A stretch of DNA of 64,000 nucleotides from Microbacteriaceae bacterium (GTDB lineage: Bacteria > Actinomycetota > Actinomycetes > Actinomycetales > Microbacteriaceae): NCBI GenBank assembly GCA_025352325.1, contig JANXTR010000025.1, positions 1 to 64,000 on the forward strand, read 5' to 3'. Position 1 is the stretch's first letter; the number at the start of each line of letters is the position of its first letter. The notes below the pieces were generated by a model, which did not search any database, was not told where the DNA came from, and was given only the letters and a program-made list of their open reading frames with translations. This document shows, piece by piece, positions 56,101 to 64,000 of the stretch. Made by a program: the position numbers and the translations under genes.

Positions 56101-56449
56101 CGCCACCGAGGGGACCGCCGAGGTGCTGGCACGGAACGGGATCCCGGCCACGACGGTGCGCAAGTACTTCATGGGCCAGACGGTTGTGGAGGGTGACCCC
56201 TCGATCGTCGATCTGATCAACGCGGGCGAGATCGACATCGTCATCAACACGCCGAGCGGGCGCAGCGCGCGGGCCGACGGATTCGAGATCCGCACGGCGA
56301 CGGTGGCGGCCGACAAGCCGCTGTTCACGACGATCGCCCAGGTCGGCGCCGCGGTGGCGTCATTCGAGGTGCACCGCGGAGAGATGCGGGTGCGCAGCCT
56401 ACAGAACTACGCGCTGGATCGCGCCGCACGGCTAGCGGCCGCAGGATGA
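53144..56449 (+). CDS. carB: Carbamoyl-phosphate synthase large subunit
   Basis: This 1101-aa protein has two homologous ATP-grasp halves: residues 1-~400 make carboxyphosphate and carbamate ([38 protein letters not shown]), a linker oligomerisation domain follows, and the second half (~555-935) shows [20 protein letters not shown] and [19 protein letters not shown]. The C-terminal MGS-like domain (~940-1090, [20 protein letters not shown]) is the allosteric site. Supplies carbamoyl phosphate for pyrB and arginine. Confidence 0.98.
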   Translation: MPKREDIRSVLVIGSGPIVIGQAAEFDYSGTQACRVLREEGVRVILVNPNPATIMTDPDFADATYIEPITNEALEAIIALERPDAVLPTLGGQTALNAAIALDEAGILAKYGVELIGAKVEAIKKGEDRKIFKELVIEAGAEVARSHIAHTVGEAVDFADDLGYPLVIRPSFTMGGLGSGFAYDRDELIRMVGDGLHQSPTHEVLLEESIMGWKEYELELMRDTADNTVVVCSIENVDPVGVHTGDSITVAPALTLTDREFQRMRDIGIDIIRAVGVDTGGCNIQFAVDPANGRIIVIEMNPRVSRSSALASKATGFPIAKIAAKLAIGYRLDEIANDITKVTPASFEPTLDYVVVKVPRFAFEKFPSADATLTTTMKSVGEAMAIGRNYTTALQKALRSLEKRGSSFHWGGERRTKAQLLEVAKVPTDGRIVTVQQALRAGATIEEAFEATKIDPWFLDQIVLINEVASEIGGLGALDRALFELAKDHGFSDIQIAELRGLTEQEVRNARWQLGVRPIYKTVDTCAGEFPALTPYHYSSYDLETEVRPSDARKVVILGSGPNRIGQGVEFDYSCVHASFALHDAGFETIMINCNPETVSTDYDTSDRLYFEPLTLEDVLEVIHAESQSGELVGVIVQLGGQTALGLAKGLEAAGIPILGTSPSAIDLAEERGLFSKILDEAKLLAPKNGIATDAPSAVRVAEGIGYPVLVRPSYVLGGRGMEIVYDTPGLEDYFDRVREQAIIGPGSPLLVDRFLDDALEIDIDALYDGTELYVGGIMEHIEEAGVHSGDSACTLPPVTLGRGILDEVVEATRKIAEGVGVRGLLNVQFAIGAGMLYVLEANPRASRTVPFVSKALGIPLAKAASLIMVGRSIRDLVDTGMLPAADGSHVPLDSPVSVKEAVLPFKRFRTREGMVVDSVLGPEMRSTGEVMGIDADFPRAFAKSQDAAYGGLPSSGTVFVSVADRDKRAIVLPMLRMSQLGFSIVATEGTAEVLARNGIPATTVRKYFMGQTVVEGDPSIVDLINAGEIDIVINTPSGRSARADGFEIRTATVAADKPLFTTIAQVGAAVASFEVHRGEMRVRSLQNYALDRAARLAAAG

Positions 56450-57282
56450 GCTTCGGCGCGCGTCTGGAGCGCGCGTTCGCGACCACCGGTCAGCTCTGCG
56501 TCGGGATCGACCCGCACGCGGGGCTGCTCGCGAGCTGGGGACTTCCCGACTCCGCCGTCGGTGTGCGCGACTTCGGGTTGCAGGTCGTGGAGGCCGCCGC
56601 CGGCCGGGCCGGGATCGTGAAACCGCAGGTCGCCTTCTTTGAGCGGCACGGGTCCGCGGGCTACGCGGCCCTGGAGGATGTGCTGGCCATGGCGCGCGCC
56701 GCCGGACTCCTGGTCATCGCGGACGCCAAGCGCGGTGACGTCGGGTCCACGGTCGAGGCGTACGGCGAGGCCTGGCTCACCCCGGGCTCGCCGCTCGAAG
56801 CCGATGCCATGACGGTCGTCGCGTACCAGGGGCTGGGATCTCTCGACGGGGTCATCGAGCGCGCGACCCGCTTCGAGAAGGGGCTGTTCGTGCTCGCGGC
56901 GACCTCGAATCCCGAGGCGGCGGCGACGCAGACCGCGCGTCGAACCGACGGCCGCTTCGTCGCGGCCGCCATCGTCGCCGACGTCGCTGGACGCAATGTC
57001 GCCGAGGCGTCCGGAGCTCTCGGATCGTTCGGAGTGGTAGTCGGCGCGACCATCGCCCTCGCCGACTTCGGGCTGTCGCCCGCCTCGTTCACCGGGATGC
57101 CGATCCTGGCCCCGGGATTCGGCCATCAGGGTGCGCGGATCGCCCAGGTGCCCGAACTGTTCGGTCCGGCAGCGCAGAATGTTCTCGTGAGTGCATCGCG
57201 CAGCATCCTGTCCGCAGGATCCGAGGGATTGATCGCGGCGATCGACGCCCATGTGAACGAGGTGGCCGCGTGCCGCGGGTAG
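56446..57282 (+). CDS. pyrF: Orotidine 5'-phosphate decarboxylase, type 2
   Basis: This 278-aa enzyme makes UMP. It is the actinobacterial type 2 form with the catalytic Lys/Asp cluster in [20 protein letters not shown], substrate loops [18 protein letters not shown] and [17 protein letters not shown], and [17 protein letters not shown] near the phosphate site. ATG 56446 overlaps carB. Ends 13 bp into the following fusion gene. Confidence 0.96.
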   Translation: MSFGARLERAFATTGQLCVGIDPHAGLLASWGLPDSAVGVRDFGLQVVEAAAGRAGIVKPQVAFFERHGSAGYAALEDVLAMARAAGLLVIADAKRGDVGSTVEAYGEAWLTPGSPLEADAMTVVAYQGLGSLDGVIERATRFEKGLFVLAATSNPEAAATQTARRTDGRFVAAAIVADVAGRNVAEASGALGSFGVVVGATIALADFGLSPASFTGMPILAPGFGHQGARIAQVPELFGPAAQNVLVSASRSILSAGSEGLIAAIDAHVNEVAACRG

Positions 57283-58166
57283 CCCCTCCCGACGTCGACC
57301 GCGTCGCGGCAGCCCAGGCGGCGGTCGCGGCTCGACGCGCGCGCGCCGCGGTCAAGCGGTCCGTCACGTCCCGCGGACGCACCGCCCTGGATGTCGCCGA
57401 GTCGGCCTGGGCGGGGGAGCCCACCAGCCCCGAAGCCACGCTGCGGGTGCGCGAACTGCTCATGAGCATCCCGAGCCTCGGACCGACCCGTTCCGAGAAG
57501 GCGATGGGCGAGCTGGGCATCGCCACCTCGAAGCGCGTCGGTGGGCTCGGCGTACGGCAGCGCGATCGGCTGCGTGACTACCTCTCGCTGCGTGAGGGGC
57601 ACCATGAGCTTCCGACCAGCCGGCTCGTCGTGCTCGCCGGTCCGACCGCGGTCGGCAAGGGCACGGTGTCGCGCCACATCCGCGAGAACTACCCGAACGT
57701 GCTCCTCAGCATCTCGGCGACCACCCGCGCGCCCCGACCGGGCGAGGTCGACGGCGAGCACTACTACTTCCTCAGCGACGAGCAGTTCGACGACATGATC
57801 GCGCGCGGCGAGTTCCTGGAGTGGGCGACCGTGCACAACGCCTCCCGGTACGGCACGCCGCGTCCGCCCATCGATGCGGCGCTGGCCGACGGTAAGAGCG
57901 TGCTGCTTGAGATCGATCTGCAGGGCGCGCGCTCGGTGCGACGCGAGATGCCCGAGGCGCTACTGGTCTTCCTGCTGCCTCCGAGCTGGGACGAACTGGT
58001 GCGCCGTTTGGTCGGCCGCGGCACCGAGGAGGCGGCCGAACAGGCCCGCAGACTCGAGACCGCGAAGGTCGAATTGCGGGCTCAGGACGAGTTTGATGTG
58101 AAAGTCGTGAACCGCGAAGTCGGCCAAGCTGCCGCAGAGGTCGTAGAATTACTCGAAGTGCCATGA
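57270..58166 (+). CDS. gmk: Fusion of actinobacterial IHF-like DNA-binding protein and guanylate kinase
   Basis: This 298-aa protein is read from GTG 57270. Residues 1-~105 match mycobacterial integration host factor (mIHF): [40 protein letters not shown] and [20 protein letters not shown]. This is a helical DNA-binding protein with an S13-like helix-two-turn-helix. Residues ~115-298 are guanylate kinase (GMP + ATP to GDP): Walker [24 protein letters not shown] site [19 protein letters not shown] and [14 protein letters not shown]. In mycobacteria mihF and gmk are separate adjacent genes; here no stop or start separates them. Overlap with pyrF is 13 nt. Confidence 0.93.
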   Translation: MPRVAPPDVDRVAAAQAAVAARRARAAVKRSVTSRGRTALDVAESAWAGEPTSPEATLRVRELLMSIPSLGPTRSEKAMGELGIATSKRVGGLGVRQRDRLRDYLSLREGHHELPTSRLVVLAGPTAVGKGTVSRHIRENYPNVLLSISATTRAPRPGEVDGEHYYFLSDEQFDDMIARGEFLEWATVHNASRYGTPRPPIDAALADGKSVLLEIDLQGARSVRREMPEALLVFLLPPSWDELVRRLVGRGTEEAAEQARRLETAKVELRAQDEFDVKVVNREVGQAAAEVVELLEVP

Positions 58167-58254
58167 CCGGGTCTTCCCTGACCATCGCGTTCACTCTTCT
58201 GCGATCGATGCTCCATCGTTCGCCATCCCGCTCCCAACTGTCCAGGAGGACACC

Positions 58255-58521
58255 ATGGTTGACAAGTACTCCGGCATCATCGACCCGCCGATCGACGACC
58301 TGCTCACCCACGTCGACTCCAAGTACCAGCTGGTCATCTTCGCGAGCAAGCGCGCGCGTCAGATCAACGACTACTACGCCGACCTGCACGAGGGGTCGCT
58401 CTTCGACAATGTCGGCCCGCTGGTCGATTCGACCATTGACGATAAGCCGCTCTCGGTCGCGTTGCGCGAGATCAACGAGGGCAAGCTCACGCTGACCCCG
58501 TTCGACGCTCCCGAGAACTAG
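58255..58521 (+). CDS. rpoZ: RNA polymerase omega subunit
   Basis: This 88-aa protein helps assembly of RNA polymerase and in some bacteria contributes to ppGpp response. [20 protein letters not shown] and [19 protein letters not shown] (the SKRARQIN motif contacts beta') are standard, as is [20 protein letters not shown] 58255 has AGGAGG upstream. It lies downstream of gmk, as in most actinobacteria. Confidence 0.97.
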   Translation: MVDKYSGIIDPPIDDLLTHVDSKYQLVIFASKRARQINDYYADLHEGSLFDNVGPLVDSTIDDKPLSVALREINEGKLTLTPFDAPEN

Positions 58522-58538
58522 TCGAACCCCGTCTCTCG

Positions 58539-59729
58539 ATGAACGTCGTCGTCGGGATCACCGGCGGCATCGCGGCCTACAAGGCTGTCAACGTCGTGCG
58601 CGGCCTGGTTCTGGCCGGGCATGATGTCCACGTCGTGGCGACGGATGCCGCGCTGCGCTTCGTGGGTCGTCCGACCCTCGAGGCGATCAGCCGCAATCCT
58701 GTCTACAGCGAGCTCTACGAGGGCGTTGCCGAGGTGCGCCATGTGGCGATCGGCCAGGCAGCGGAGTTGATCGTCGTCGCTCCGGCCACGGCCAACACGA
58801 TCGCCAAGCTCGCGAGCGGCCTCGCCGACGACCTGCTCGGCAACACGATCCTCGCGTCCAATGCCCCGCTGATCATCGCGCCGGCGATGCACACCGAGAT
58901 GTGGCAGAACCCGGCGACGGTCGCCAACGTCGCGACGCTCCGGTCACGAGGAGTTCGATTCGTCGGCCCCGCGATCGGGCAGCTCACCGGATCCGACTCG
59001 GGTCCCGGGCGCATGGCGGAGCCCGACGAGATCGTGGCCGCGGCGCTGACGGCGGTGGGTCGGCAGGATCTGGTGGGACGTCGCATCCTGATCACCGCCG
59101 GCGGGACGCGCGAGCCCCTGGATCCTGTCCGCTTCATCGGCAACCGCTCGAGCGGCAAGCAGGGCGTCGCCATCGCCCGTGCGGCGGCGGCCCGGGGCGG
59201 CGAGGTGACGCTGATCGTCGCCAACCTCGACGACGGCGTGCTCAGCGGGCTGAGCTCGACAGTGTCGGTACAGCAAGTCTCCACCACCCGGGAGTTGCAG
59301 GAGGCGGCGCTCCTTGCCGCGGGCACGGCCGAGCTGATCGTGATGGCTGCCGCCGTCGCCGACTACCGGCCTGAGACGGTCGCCGCGGGCAAGATCAAGA
59401 AGGAGACGCAGGGCGACACGCTCGAGTTGCGTCTCGTGCGGAACCCGGACATCCTCCACGAGCTCACCGACTCCCGCCACGACGGTCAGGTCATCGTCGG
59501 CTTCGCGGCCGAGACGGAGCCCGACCGGGATGCCCTGCTCGTCCTCGGCGCCGCGAAGGCCGCCCGCAAGGGCGTTGACTATCTCGTCGTCAACAGGGTC
59601 GGTTGGAACGAGACTTTCGGCAGCGACGACAACACGGTGATCGTTCTCGACGCAACCGGACGTAACGTGGCCGAGGCGAATGGCACCAAGGCGTCGATCG
59701 CCGACCGTATCCTCGACGTTGTGCTCTGA
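58539..59729 (+). CDS. coaBC: CoaBC: phosphopantothenoylcysteine synthetase/decarboxylase
   Basis: This 396-aa bifunctional enzyme performs two CoA steps. The CoaC flavoprotein half (1-~180) starts VVVGITGGIAAYKAVNVVRG, with VRHVAIGQAAELIVVAPATA carrying the active-site His and APAMHTEMWQNPAT the substrate lid (the PAMH form is normal in actinobacteria). The CoaB half (~185-396) has RRILITAGGTREPLDPVRFI and NRSSGKQGVAIARAAAARGG. 17 nt after rpoZ. Confidence 0.97.
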   Translation: MNVVVGITGGIAAYKAVNVVRGLVLAGHDVHVVATDAALRFVGRPTLEAISRNPVYSELYEGVAEVRHVAIGQAAELIVVAPATANTIAKLASGLADDLLGNTILASNAPLIIAPAMHTEMWQNPATVANVATLRSRGVRFVGPAIGQLTGSDSGPGRMAEPDEIVAAALTAVGRQDLVGRRILITAGGTREPLDPVRFIGNRSSGKQGVAIARAAAARGGEVTLIVANLDDGVLSGLSSTVSVQQVSTTRELQEAALLAAGTAELIVMAAAVADYRPETVAAGKIKKETQGDTLELRLVRNPDILHELTDSRHDGQVIVGFAAETEPDRDALLVLGAAKAARKGVDYLVVNRVGWNETFGSDDNTVIVLDATGRNVAEANGTKASIADRILDVVL

Positions 59730-59789
59730 GTTTCTGGTGACCACTGGCGTTCCGCTCTTCACTTTTCCGCAACCGAATAGGCCTCTACC

Positions 59790-60986
59790 GTGAGCTCTGC
59801 TCTCCGACTCTTCACCTCCGAATCCGTCACCGAGGGGCACCCCGACAAGATCTGCGATCAGATCAGCGACTCGATCCTGGATGCCCTGCTCGCCGTCGAT
59901 CCCCACGCGCGCGTCGCGGTCGAAACGCTCGTCACGACCGGTCTGGTGCATGTCGCCGGTGAGGTCACCACGAACGGTTACGTCGACATCCCGTCCATCG
60001 TGCGAAAGCGAATCACCGACATCGGCTACGACTCCTCGGACGTCTGGTTCGACGGCCGCTCCTGCGGTGTCTCCGTCTCGATCGGCGGCCAGTCTCCCGA
60101 CATCGCGCAGGGCGTCGACGACGCGTTCGAGACCCGCGAGGGCACGAGCATCGACGAGCTCGACAAGCAGGGCGCCGGTGACCAGGGCATCATGTTCGGC
60201 TACGCGACAAACGAGACGCCCACGCTCATGCCGCTCCCGATCTGGCTGGCGCACCGTCTCTCCGAGCGTCTCGCCGAGGTGCGGCACGCCGGTCTCGTCG
60301 ACTACCTCCGTCCCGACGGCAAGACCCAGGTGACGATCGGCTACGCGGGTGTCGTCCCGAGCTCGGTCGAGACCGTCGTGCTGTCAACGCAGCACTCGCC
60401 GAAGGTGAGCACCGAGACCCTCCGCGCCGAAATCGAAGAGCTGGTCATCCGTCCGGTCCTCGCCCGCATTGATCTGCCGTCCTCCGAGGCCCGGGTGCTC
60501 ATCAACCCGACCGGTCGGTTCGAGATCGGCGGCCCCCAGGGCGACGCCGGGCTGACCGGCCGCAAGATCATCGTCGACACCTACGGTGGGTCCGCTCGCC
60601 ACGGCGGCGGTGCCTTCAGCGGGAAGGATCCGTCGAAGGTCGACCGCTCGGCCGCCTACGCGCTGCGCTGGGTCGCCAAGAACGCGGTCGCCGCCGGACT
60701 GGCCGACCGCCTCGAGGTGCAGGTCGCCTACGCGATCGGCACGGCATCGCCGGTCGGTCTCTATGCCGAGAGCTTCGGCACGGCGCACGTGCCCGAGGAC
60801 TCGATTATCGACGCCATCAACGCGGTGTTCGATCTGCGGCCCGCCGCGATCATCCGGGATCTCGACCTGCTGCGCCCGATCTATGCGCAGACCGCCAGCT
60901 ACGGTCACTTCGGCCGCGAGCTCCCCGATTTCAGCTGGGAGAAGACGGACCGCGTCGAGGCTCTGCGCGGTGCCGCGGGGCTCTGA
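59790..60986 (+). CDS. metK: S-adenosylmethionine synthase
   Basis: This 398-aa enzyme makes SAM from methionine and [23 protein letters not shown] at the start, [17 protein letters not shown], and [20 protein letters not shown] (phosphate loop) are the signature motifs. GTG 59790 is used. The 60-nt upstream gap holds no SAM riboswitch that I can fold. The stop overlaps priA by one base. Confidence 0.98.
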   Translation: MSSALRLFTSESVTEGHPDKICDQISDSILDALLAVDPHARVAVETLVTTGLVHVAGEVTTNGYVDIPSIVRKRITDIGYDSSDVWFDGRSCGVSVSIGGQSPDIAQGVDDAFETREGTSIDELDKQGAGDQGIMFGYATNETPTLMPLPIWLAHRLSERLAEVRHAGLVDYLRPDGKTQVTIGYAGVVPSSVETVVLSTQHSPKVSTETLRAEIEELVIRPVLARIDLPSSEARVLINPTGRFEIGGPQGDAGLTGRKIIVDTYGGSARHGGGAFSGKDPSKVDRSAAYALRWVAKNAVAAGLADRLEVQVAYAIGTASPVGLYAESFGTAHVPEDSIIDAINAVFDLRPAAIIRDLDLLRPIYAQTASYGHFGRELPDFSWEKTDRVEALRGAAGL

Positions 60987-63049
60987 TGCCTGACGGTGCG
61001 GGTGTCGCACCGGTGTCGTCGTCGGCGGCGGCGATTGCCGACACGGGACTCGTCGGACCAAGCGCTGCCGTCGTGCGGATCGCCCGCGTGCTCGTGGATT
61101 CGCCCCTGCCCCAGCTCGACCGGCTGCTCGACTACCGGATCCCCGGCACGATCGAGGGGGTCGGCCCCGGGATGCGCGTGGCAGTCCCGCTCCGAGCCGC
61201 CAGTCGCATCGCCGAGGGCTTCGTCGTCGAGTTGACCGGGCAGCAAGACTTCCCGGGACCGCTGAGCGACATCCTCGCGCTGGTGTCCCCGGTGCCGGTG
61301 CTGCGGCCCGAGGTCTGGGCGCTGGCGCGTGCCGTCGCTGACCGGTCCGCCGGCTCGGCGAGCGACGTGCTGCGACTAGCCGTGCCGACGCGGCAGGTGC
61401 GCGTCGAGAAATCCTGGCTCGCGCGCGGCGTAGAGCCCGCGCGGGCCGTCATCGACCCGCCGGAGCTCGAGGGGTATGCGCCCGGGGTGCTCGAGGCCGC
61501 TGTCGCGGCCCACGAGCGCATCGTGCTCGGCGTCGCACCCGGCGTGGCGGCGATCGCCGCGCCACTCGACACTGCAGCGGCCGACCGCGTGTGGGTCGGC
61601 CGCTGGGCGATCACGCTCGCCCGGCTCGCGGCGCGGGTGGTCGCGGCGGGCGAGTCCGCGATCCTGGTGGCGCCCGACTACCGGGACCAGGAGCAGCTCG
61701 CGGCCGCTCTCGCGGCGCTCCTGCCCACAGAGGCGATCGTGCGACTTGACGCGCGCCAGTCCAACCCCGACCGCTACCGCGGCCTCCTGCGGGCTCTGGG
61801 ACCGCAGCCGGTAGTGCTGCTGGGCAACCGCTCGGTCGTCTACGCGCCGGCGTCGAAACTCGGACTCATCGCGATCTGGAACGACGGCGATCCGTTGCTG
61901 GGCGAGCCGCTCGCCCCGTACGTCCACGCGCGGGATGCAGCGCTGATCCGGCAGGAGCAGCAGGGAGCCGCGCTCGTCTTTGCCGGCCATACGCGCACCA
62001 CCGAGGTGCAACGGCTGGTCGAGGTGGGCTACCTGCGCGAGCTCGGGCTGACGCGGCCGCGGCATCCGCGTGTCATCCCGTCGGCGAACATCGCCGCGCA
62101 GGACCGCCTGGCGGCGCAGGCGCGCATCCCGTCCATCGCCTGGCGCGAGGCTACGGCCGCCTCGAAGCTCGGACCAGTGCTGGTGCAGGTGGCACGTCCC
62201 GGGTACGCGCCGGGTATGCGGTGCGTTGACTGCGGCGAATCCGCCCGCTGCCGGGTCTGCGGCGGCCCGCTGCATCAGAAGCGCCACGGCGGCATCCTGA
62301 GTTGCAACTGGTGCGGCGCCCCCGAAGCCGCGTGGCGCTGCAAAAACTGCCAGTCGACGCGGATCCGTCCGGCGGGCGCCGGCGCGAACCGCACCGCGGA
62401 GGAGCTCGGCAGGGCGTTCCCCGGGGTGCGCATCGTTGTCGCCGACGGGGAGCGGAGCATCCAGGCCATCGGCGCCGCTCCCGCCATCGTGGTCGCCACC
62501 CGCGGTGCCGAGCCGATCGCGGCCGGCGGCTACCGGGCGGTGCTGCTGCTCGACGGCGATCGCATGGTGGCGCGTGAGAGCCTGCGCGTCGGGGAGGACT
62601 GCCTGCGCTGGTGGTCGGATGCCGCCGCACTCGCCGCCGACGACGCTCCGGTGGTCCTGGTCGGGGTGGGGGGCACGTTGGCGTCCGCCCTGGTGACCGG
62701 ACGCCAGGCGGACTACGCCCGCGCCGAGCTCATCGACCGCCGGGCCCTCCGCTTCCCGCCTGCCGTGCGGGTGGCGACCGTCACCGGCCTTCCCGACGCG
62801 GTATCGGCAGCCCTCGCCGCCCTTCCCGGCGGGGTGGAACCGGTCGGCACCACTGTCACCGAAGATGCGGCACGCGCGATCGTCCGCTTCGACTACGGGC
62901 ACGGGGCTGCCGTTGCGCTGGCCCTGCGCTCCGAGGTCATCCGGCAGGCGACGACCCGGCGCAAGGCCGTTCCGGGCTCGCCTCGCCGCGGCCGCCAGCC
63001 CCTGCCGTTGCGGGTGCACTTCGACGATCCTGAGCCGTTCGCCGAGTAG
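60986..63049 (+). CDS. priA: PriA-like primosomal protein lacking a Walker A motif
   Basis: This 687-aa protein reads from ATG 60986. The N-terminal 3'-DNA-binding domain is seen at ARVLVDSPLPQLDRLLDYRI and AVPLRAASRIAEGFVVELTG. In the place of the GxTGSGKT helicase motif it has a degenerate IVLGVAPGVAAIAAPLDTAA. The paired zinc-binding region is intact, with eight Cys: CVDCGESARCRVCGG, CNWCG and CKNC. This is the known actinobacterial form, probably unable to unwind DNA but still likely to act in replication restart through DNA or protein binding. Confidence 0.9.
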   Translation: MPDGAGVAPVSSSAAAIADTGLVGPSAAVVRIARVLVDSPLPQLDRLLDYRIPGTIEGVGPGMRVAVPLRAASRIAEGFVVELTGQQDFPGPLSDILALVSPVPVLRPEVWALARAVADRSAGSASDVLRLAVPTRQVRVEKSWLARGVEPARAVIDPPELEGYAPGVLEAAVAAHERIVLGVAPGVAAIAAPLDTAAADRVWVGRWAITLARLAARVVAAGESAILVAPDYRDQEQLAAALAALLPTEAIVRLDARQSNPDRYRGLLRALGPQPVVLLGNRSVVYAPASKLGLIAIWNDGDPLLGEPLAPYVHARDAALIRQEQQGAALVFAGHTRTTEVQRLVEVGYLRELGLTRPRHPRVIPSANIAAQDRLAAQARIPSIAWREATAASKLGPVLVQVARPGYAPGMRCVDCGESARCRVCGGPLHQKRHGGILSCNWCGAPEAAWRCKNCQSTRIRPAGAGANRTAEELGRAFPGVRIVVADGERSIQAIGAAPAIVVATRGAEPIAAGGYRAVLLLDGDRMVARESLRVGEDCLRWWSDAAALAADDAPVVLVGVGGTLASALVTGRQADYARAELIDRRALRFPPAVRVATVTGLPDAVSAALAALPGGVEPVGTTVTEDAARAIVRFDYGHGAAVALALRSEVIRQATTRRKAVPGSPRRGRQPLPLRVHFDDPEPFAE

Positions 63050-63064
63050 GGGCGCTCGACACGG

Positions 63065-63070
63065 CAGAAT
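63065..63070 (+). promoter_or_regulatory. -10-like CAGAAT, 6 nt before fmt ATG
   Basis: Same leaderless geometry as at the other genes; no ribosome site before ATG 63077. Confidence 0.4.
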
Positions 63071-63076
63071 CGACGG

Positions 63077-64000
63077 ATGCCCCCTTTTCGGATCGTCTTC
63101 GCGGGAAGCCCCGCCGCGGCGGTGCCCAGCCTGCGCGCGCTGCTCGACGGACCGCACGAGGTGGTCGCCGTCGTGACGCGGGAGGACGCCCCGCTCGGGC
63201 GTAAGAAAATCATGACTTCGACACCGGTGGCAGTCGTCGCGGAGACCGCGGGGGTGCCGGTGATCCGCGCCAATCGTCTCGCGCCGGTCACCGAGCAGCT
63301 GCTGGCCGTCGGCGCCGAACTCGGCGTGATCGTCGCCTACGGCGGCCTGATCCGCGAACCGCTGTTGAGCGGTCCGCGCCTCGGATGGATCAACCTGCAC
63401 TTCTCGCTGCTGCCGCGCTGGCGAGGTGCCGCCCCGGTGCAACGGGCGCTCATAGCGGGCGATCGCGTAACCGGCGCTGCGGTCTTCCAGCTGGTTCGCG
63501 AGCTCGATGCCGGCGACCTCTTTGCGACGCTCGAGCGGACGATCGGCGCCCACGAGACGGCCGGACACCTGCTGGAGTCCCTCGCGGTCTCCGGAGCCGA
63601 GCTGCTGACCGGGGTGGTCGACGCCCTCGCGGAAGGCACCGCGGTCGCGGTTCCGCAGTCCGGGGAGCCCACCCTCGCTCCGAAACTCGTTCTCGCCGAC
63701 GGCCGCCTCGACTGGAACGAGACGGCCGAACGGATCATCGACCGATTCCGGGGCACCACGCCTGAGCCGGGCGCGTTCACCGAGGTGGCCGGCGAGCGGC
63801 TGAAGGTGCTGGACGCGATGGTGGCGCACGACGCTCCAGCCCTGACCGCCGGACGGATCGAGCTGCGTGCTGGGCGCCTGCTCGTGGGAACCGCGGGCGC
63901 TCCGATCGAACTGGCAACCGTGCATCCGGCGGGGAAGCGCGCGATGCCAGCCGCCGACTGGTGGCGTGGACGCGCGGCAGACGCCCCGGTAGTCGCCTCG
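63077..64000 (+). CDS. fmt: Methionyl-tRNA formyltransferase (3' end outside window)
   Basis: 308 codons are present and the frame is still open at the last base; members are about 310 aa, so it is nearly complete. It formylates initiator Met-tRNA using 10-formyl-THF. RIVFAGSPAAAVPSLRALLD opens the Rossmann domain, the catalytic block is NLHFSLLPRWRGAAPVQRAL with Asn, His and the SLLPxxRG loop, and ELDAGDLFATLERTIGAHET carries the catalytic Asp. The C-terminal OB domain follows. 27 bp after priA. Confidence 0.95.
   Translation, partial: MPPFRIVFAGSPAAAVPSLRALLDGPHEVVAVVTREDAPLGRKKIMTSTPVAVVAETAGVPVIRANRLAPVTEQLLAVGAELGVIVAYGGLIREPLLSGPRLGWINLHFSLLPRWRGAAPVQRALIAGDRVTGAAVFQLVRELDAGDLFATLERTIGAHETAGHLLESLAVSGAELLTGVVDALAEGTAVAVPQSGEPTLAPKLVLADGRLDWNETAERIIDRFRGTTPEPGAFTEVAGERLKVLDAMVAHDAPALTAGRIELRAGRLLVGTAGAPIELATVHPAGKRAMPAADWWRGRAADAPVVAS

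Noticed and set aside
58890-58910. His in place of Asn in the PAMN motif of CoaC as a catalytic defect
   Set aside because: The PAMHTEMW form is, from memory, the normal actinobacterial version, so it is not an anomaly.
59730-59789. SAM riboswitch upstream of metK
   Set aside because: Only 60 nt are available and no SAM-I, SAM-II or SAM-IV-like pairing pattern could be found by eye.
61376-63925. 849-codon open frame on the minus strand
   Set aside because: It is antisense to priA and fmt, both of which carry clear motifs; its composition is typical of shadow frames.

Overview
The window is a 64 kb piece of a high-GC actinobacterial chromosome. The best guess is a member of the Microbacteriaceae. 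The guess rests on the GC-rich codon use, many GTG starts, the gene neighbourhoods (thrS-HIT-pdxS-pdxT, ruvCAB-yajC-secDF-rel, rpsD-alaS-ruvX-mltG-aroECKBQ-efp-nusB, pyrR-pyrBC-carAB-pyrF-gmk-rpoZ-coaBC-metK-priA-fmt), a PriA that appears to lack a Walker A motif, an actinobacterial-type integration host factor fused to guanylate kinase, and dispersed palindromes of a kind I associate with this family. No database search was possible, so the family assignment is an inference.

Bases 1 to about 9,650 look like an accessory region. It starts after a partial tRNA-Cys and a complete tRNA-Val with a terminator, and it ends near a second copy of the tRNA-Val T-arm sequence that also has its own terminator. 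Between them are small membrane proteins of unknown role, a frameshifted small gene, a truncated IS256-family transposase gene, a complete IS3-family element (2633-3963) with 26-bp inverted ends, an LCP-family cell wall ligase, a truncated aquaporin with a short ParB-like remnant in front, an aldo/keto reductase, a LuxR-type remnant and an HSL-type esterase.

Bases 9,690 to 14,770 carry small unknowns, a methyltransferase, and a two-gene unit: a large membrane glycosyltransferase with an N-terminal MshEN-like region, translationally coupled to a polytopic membrane protein. This pair is the best candidate for an undescribed system, possibly a secreted polysaccharide machine analogous to NfrB.

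From 14,820 onward the content is mostly core genome. It covers tRNA charging (thrS, alaS), PLP synthesis (pdxST), recombination (ruvCAB behind a likely LexA box, and rarA), protein export (yajC, secD, secF), stringent response (rel), ribosome and wall genes, the shikimate pathway, EF-P and NusB. An SsuABC-type ABC transporter follows, whose binding-protein gene carries an amber codon. Next come a full pyrimidine operon with a PyrR-binding leader, and then nucleotide, CoA and SAM genes. At least ten genes have a -10-like hexamer only 6-7 nt before the start codon, which suggests widespread leaderless transcripts. Several accessory genes are interrupted by single small lesions: an in-frame TGA in the DUF1996 gene, a TAG in the binding protein, a TGA at codon 3 of the IS256 transposase and two frameshifts near 1,040-1,135. 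These indicate recent decay or base-call errors.
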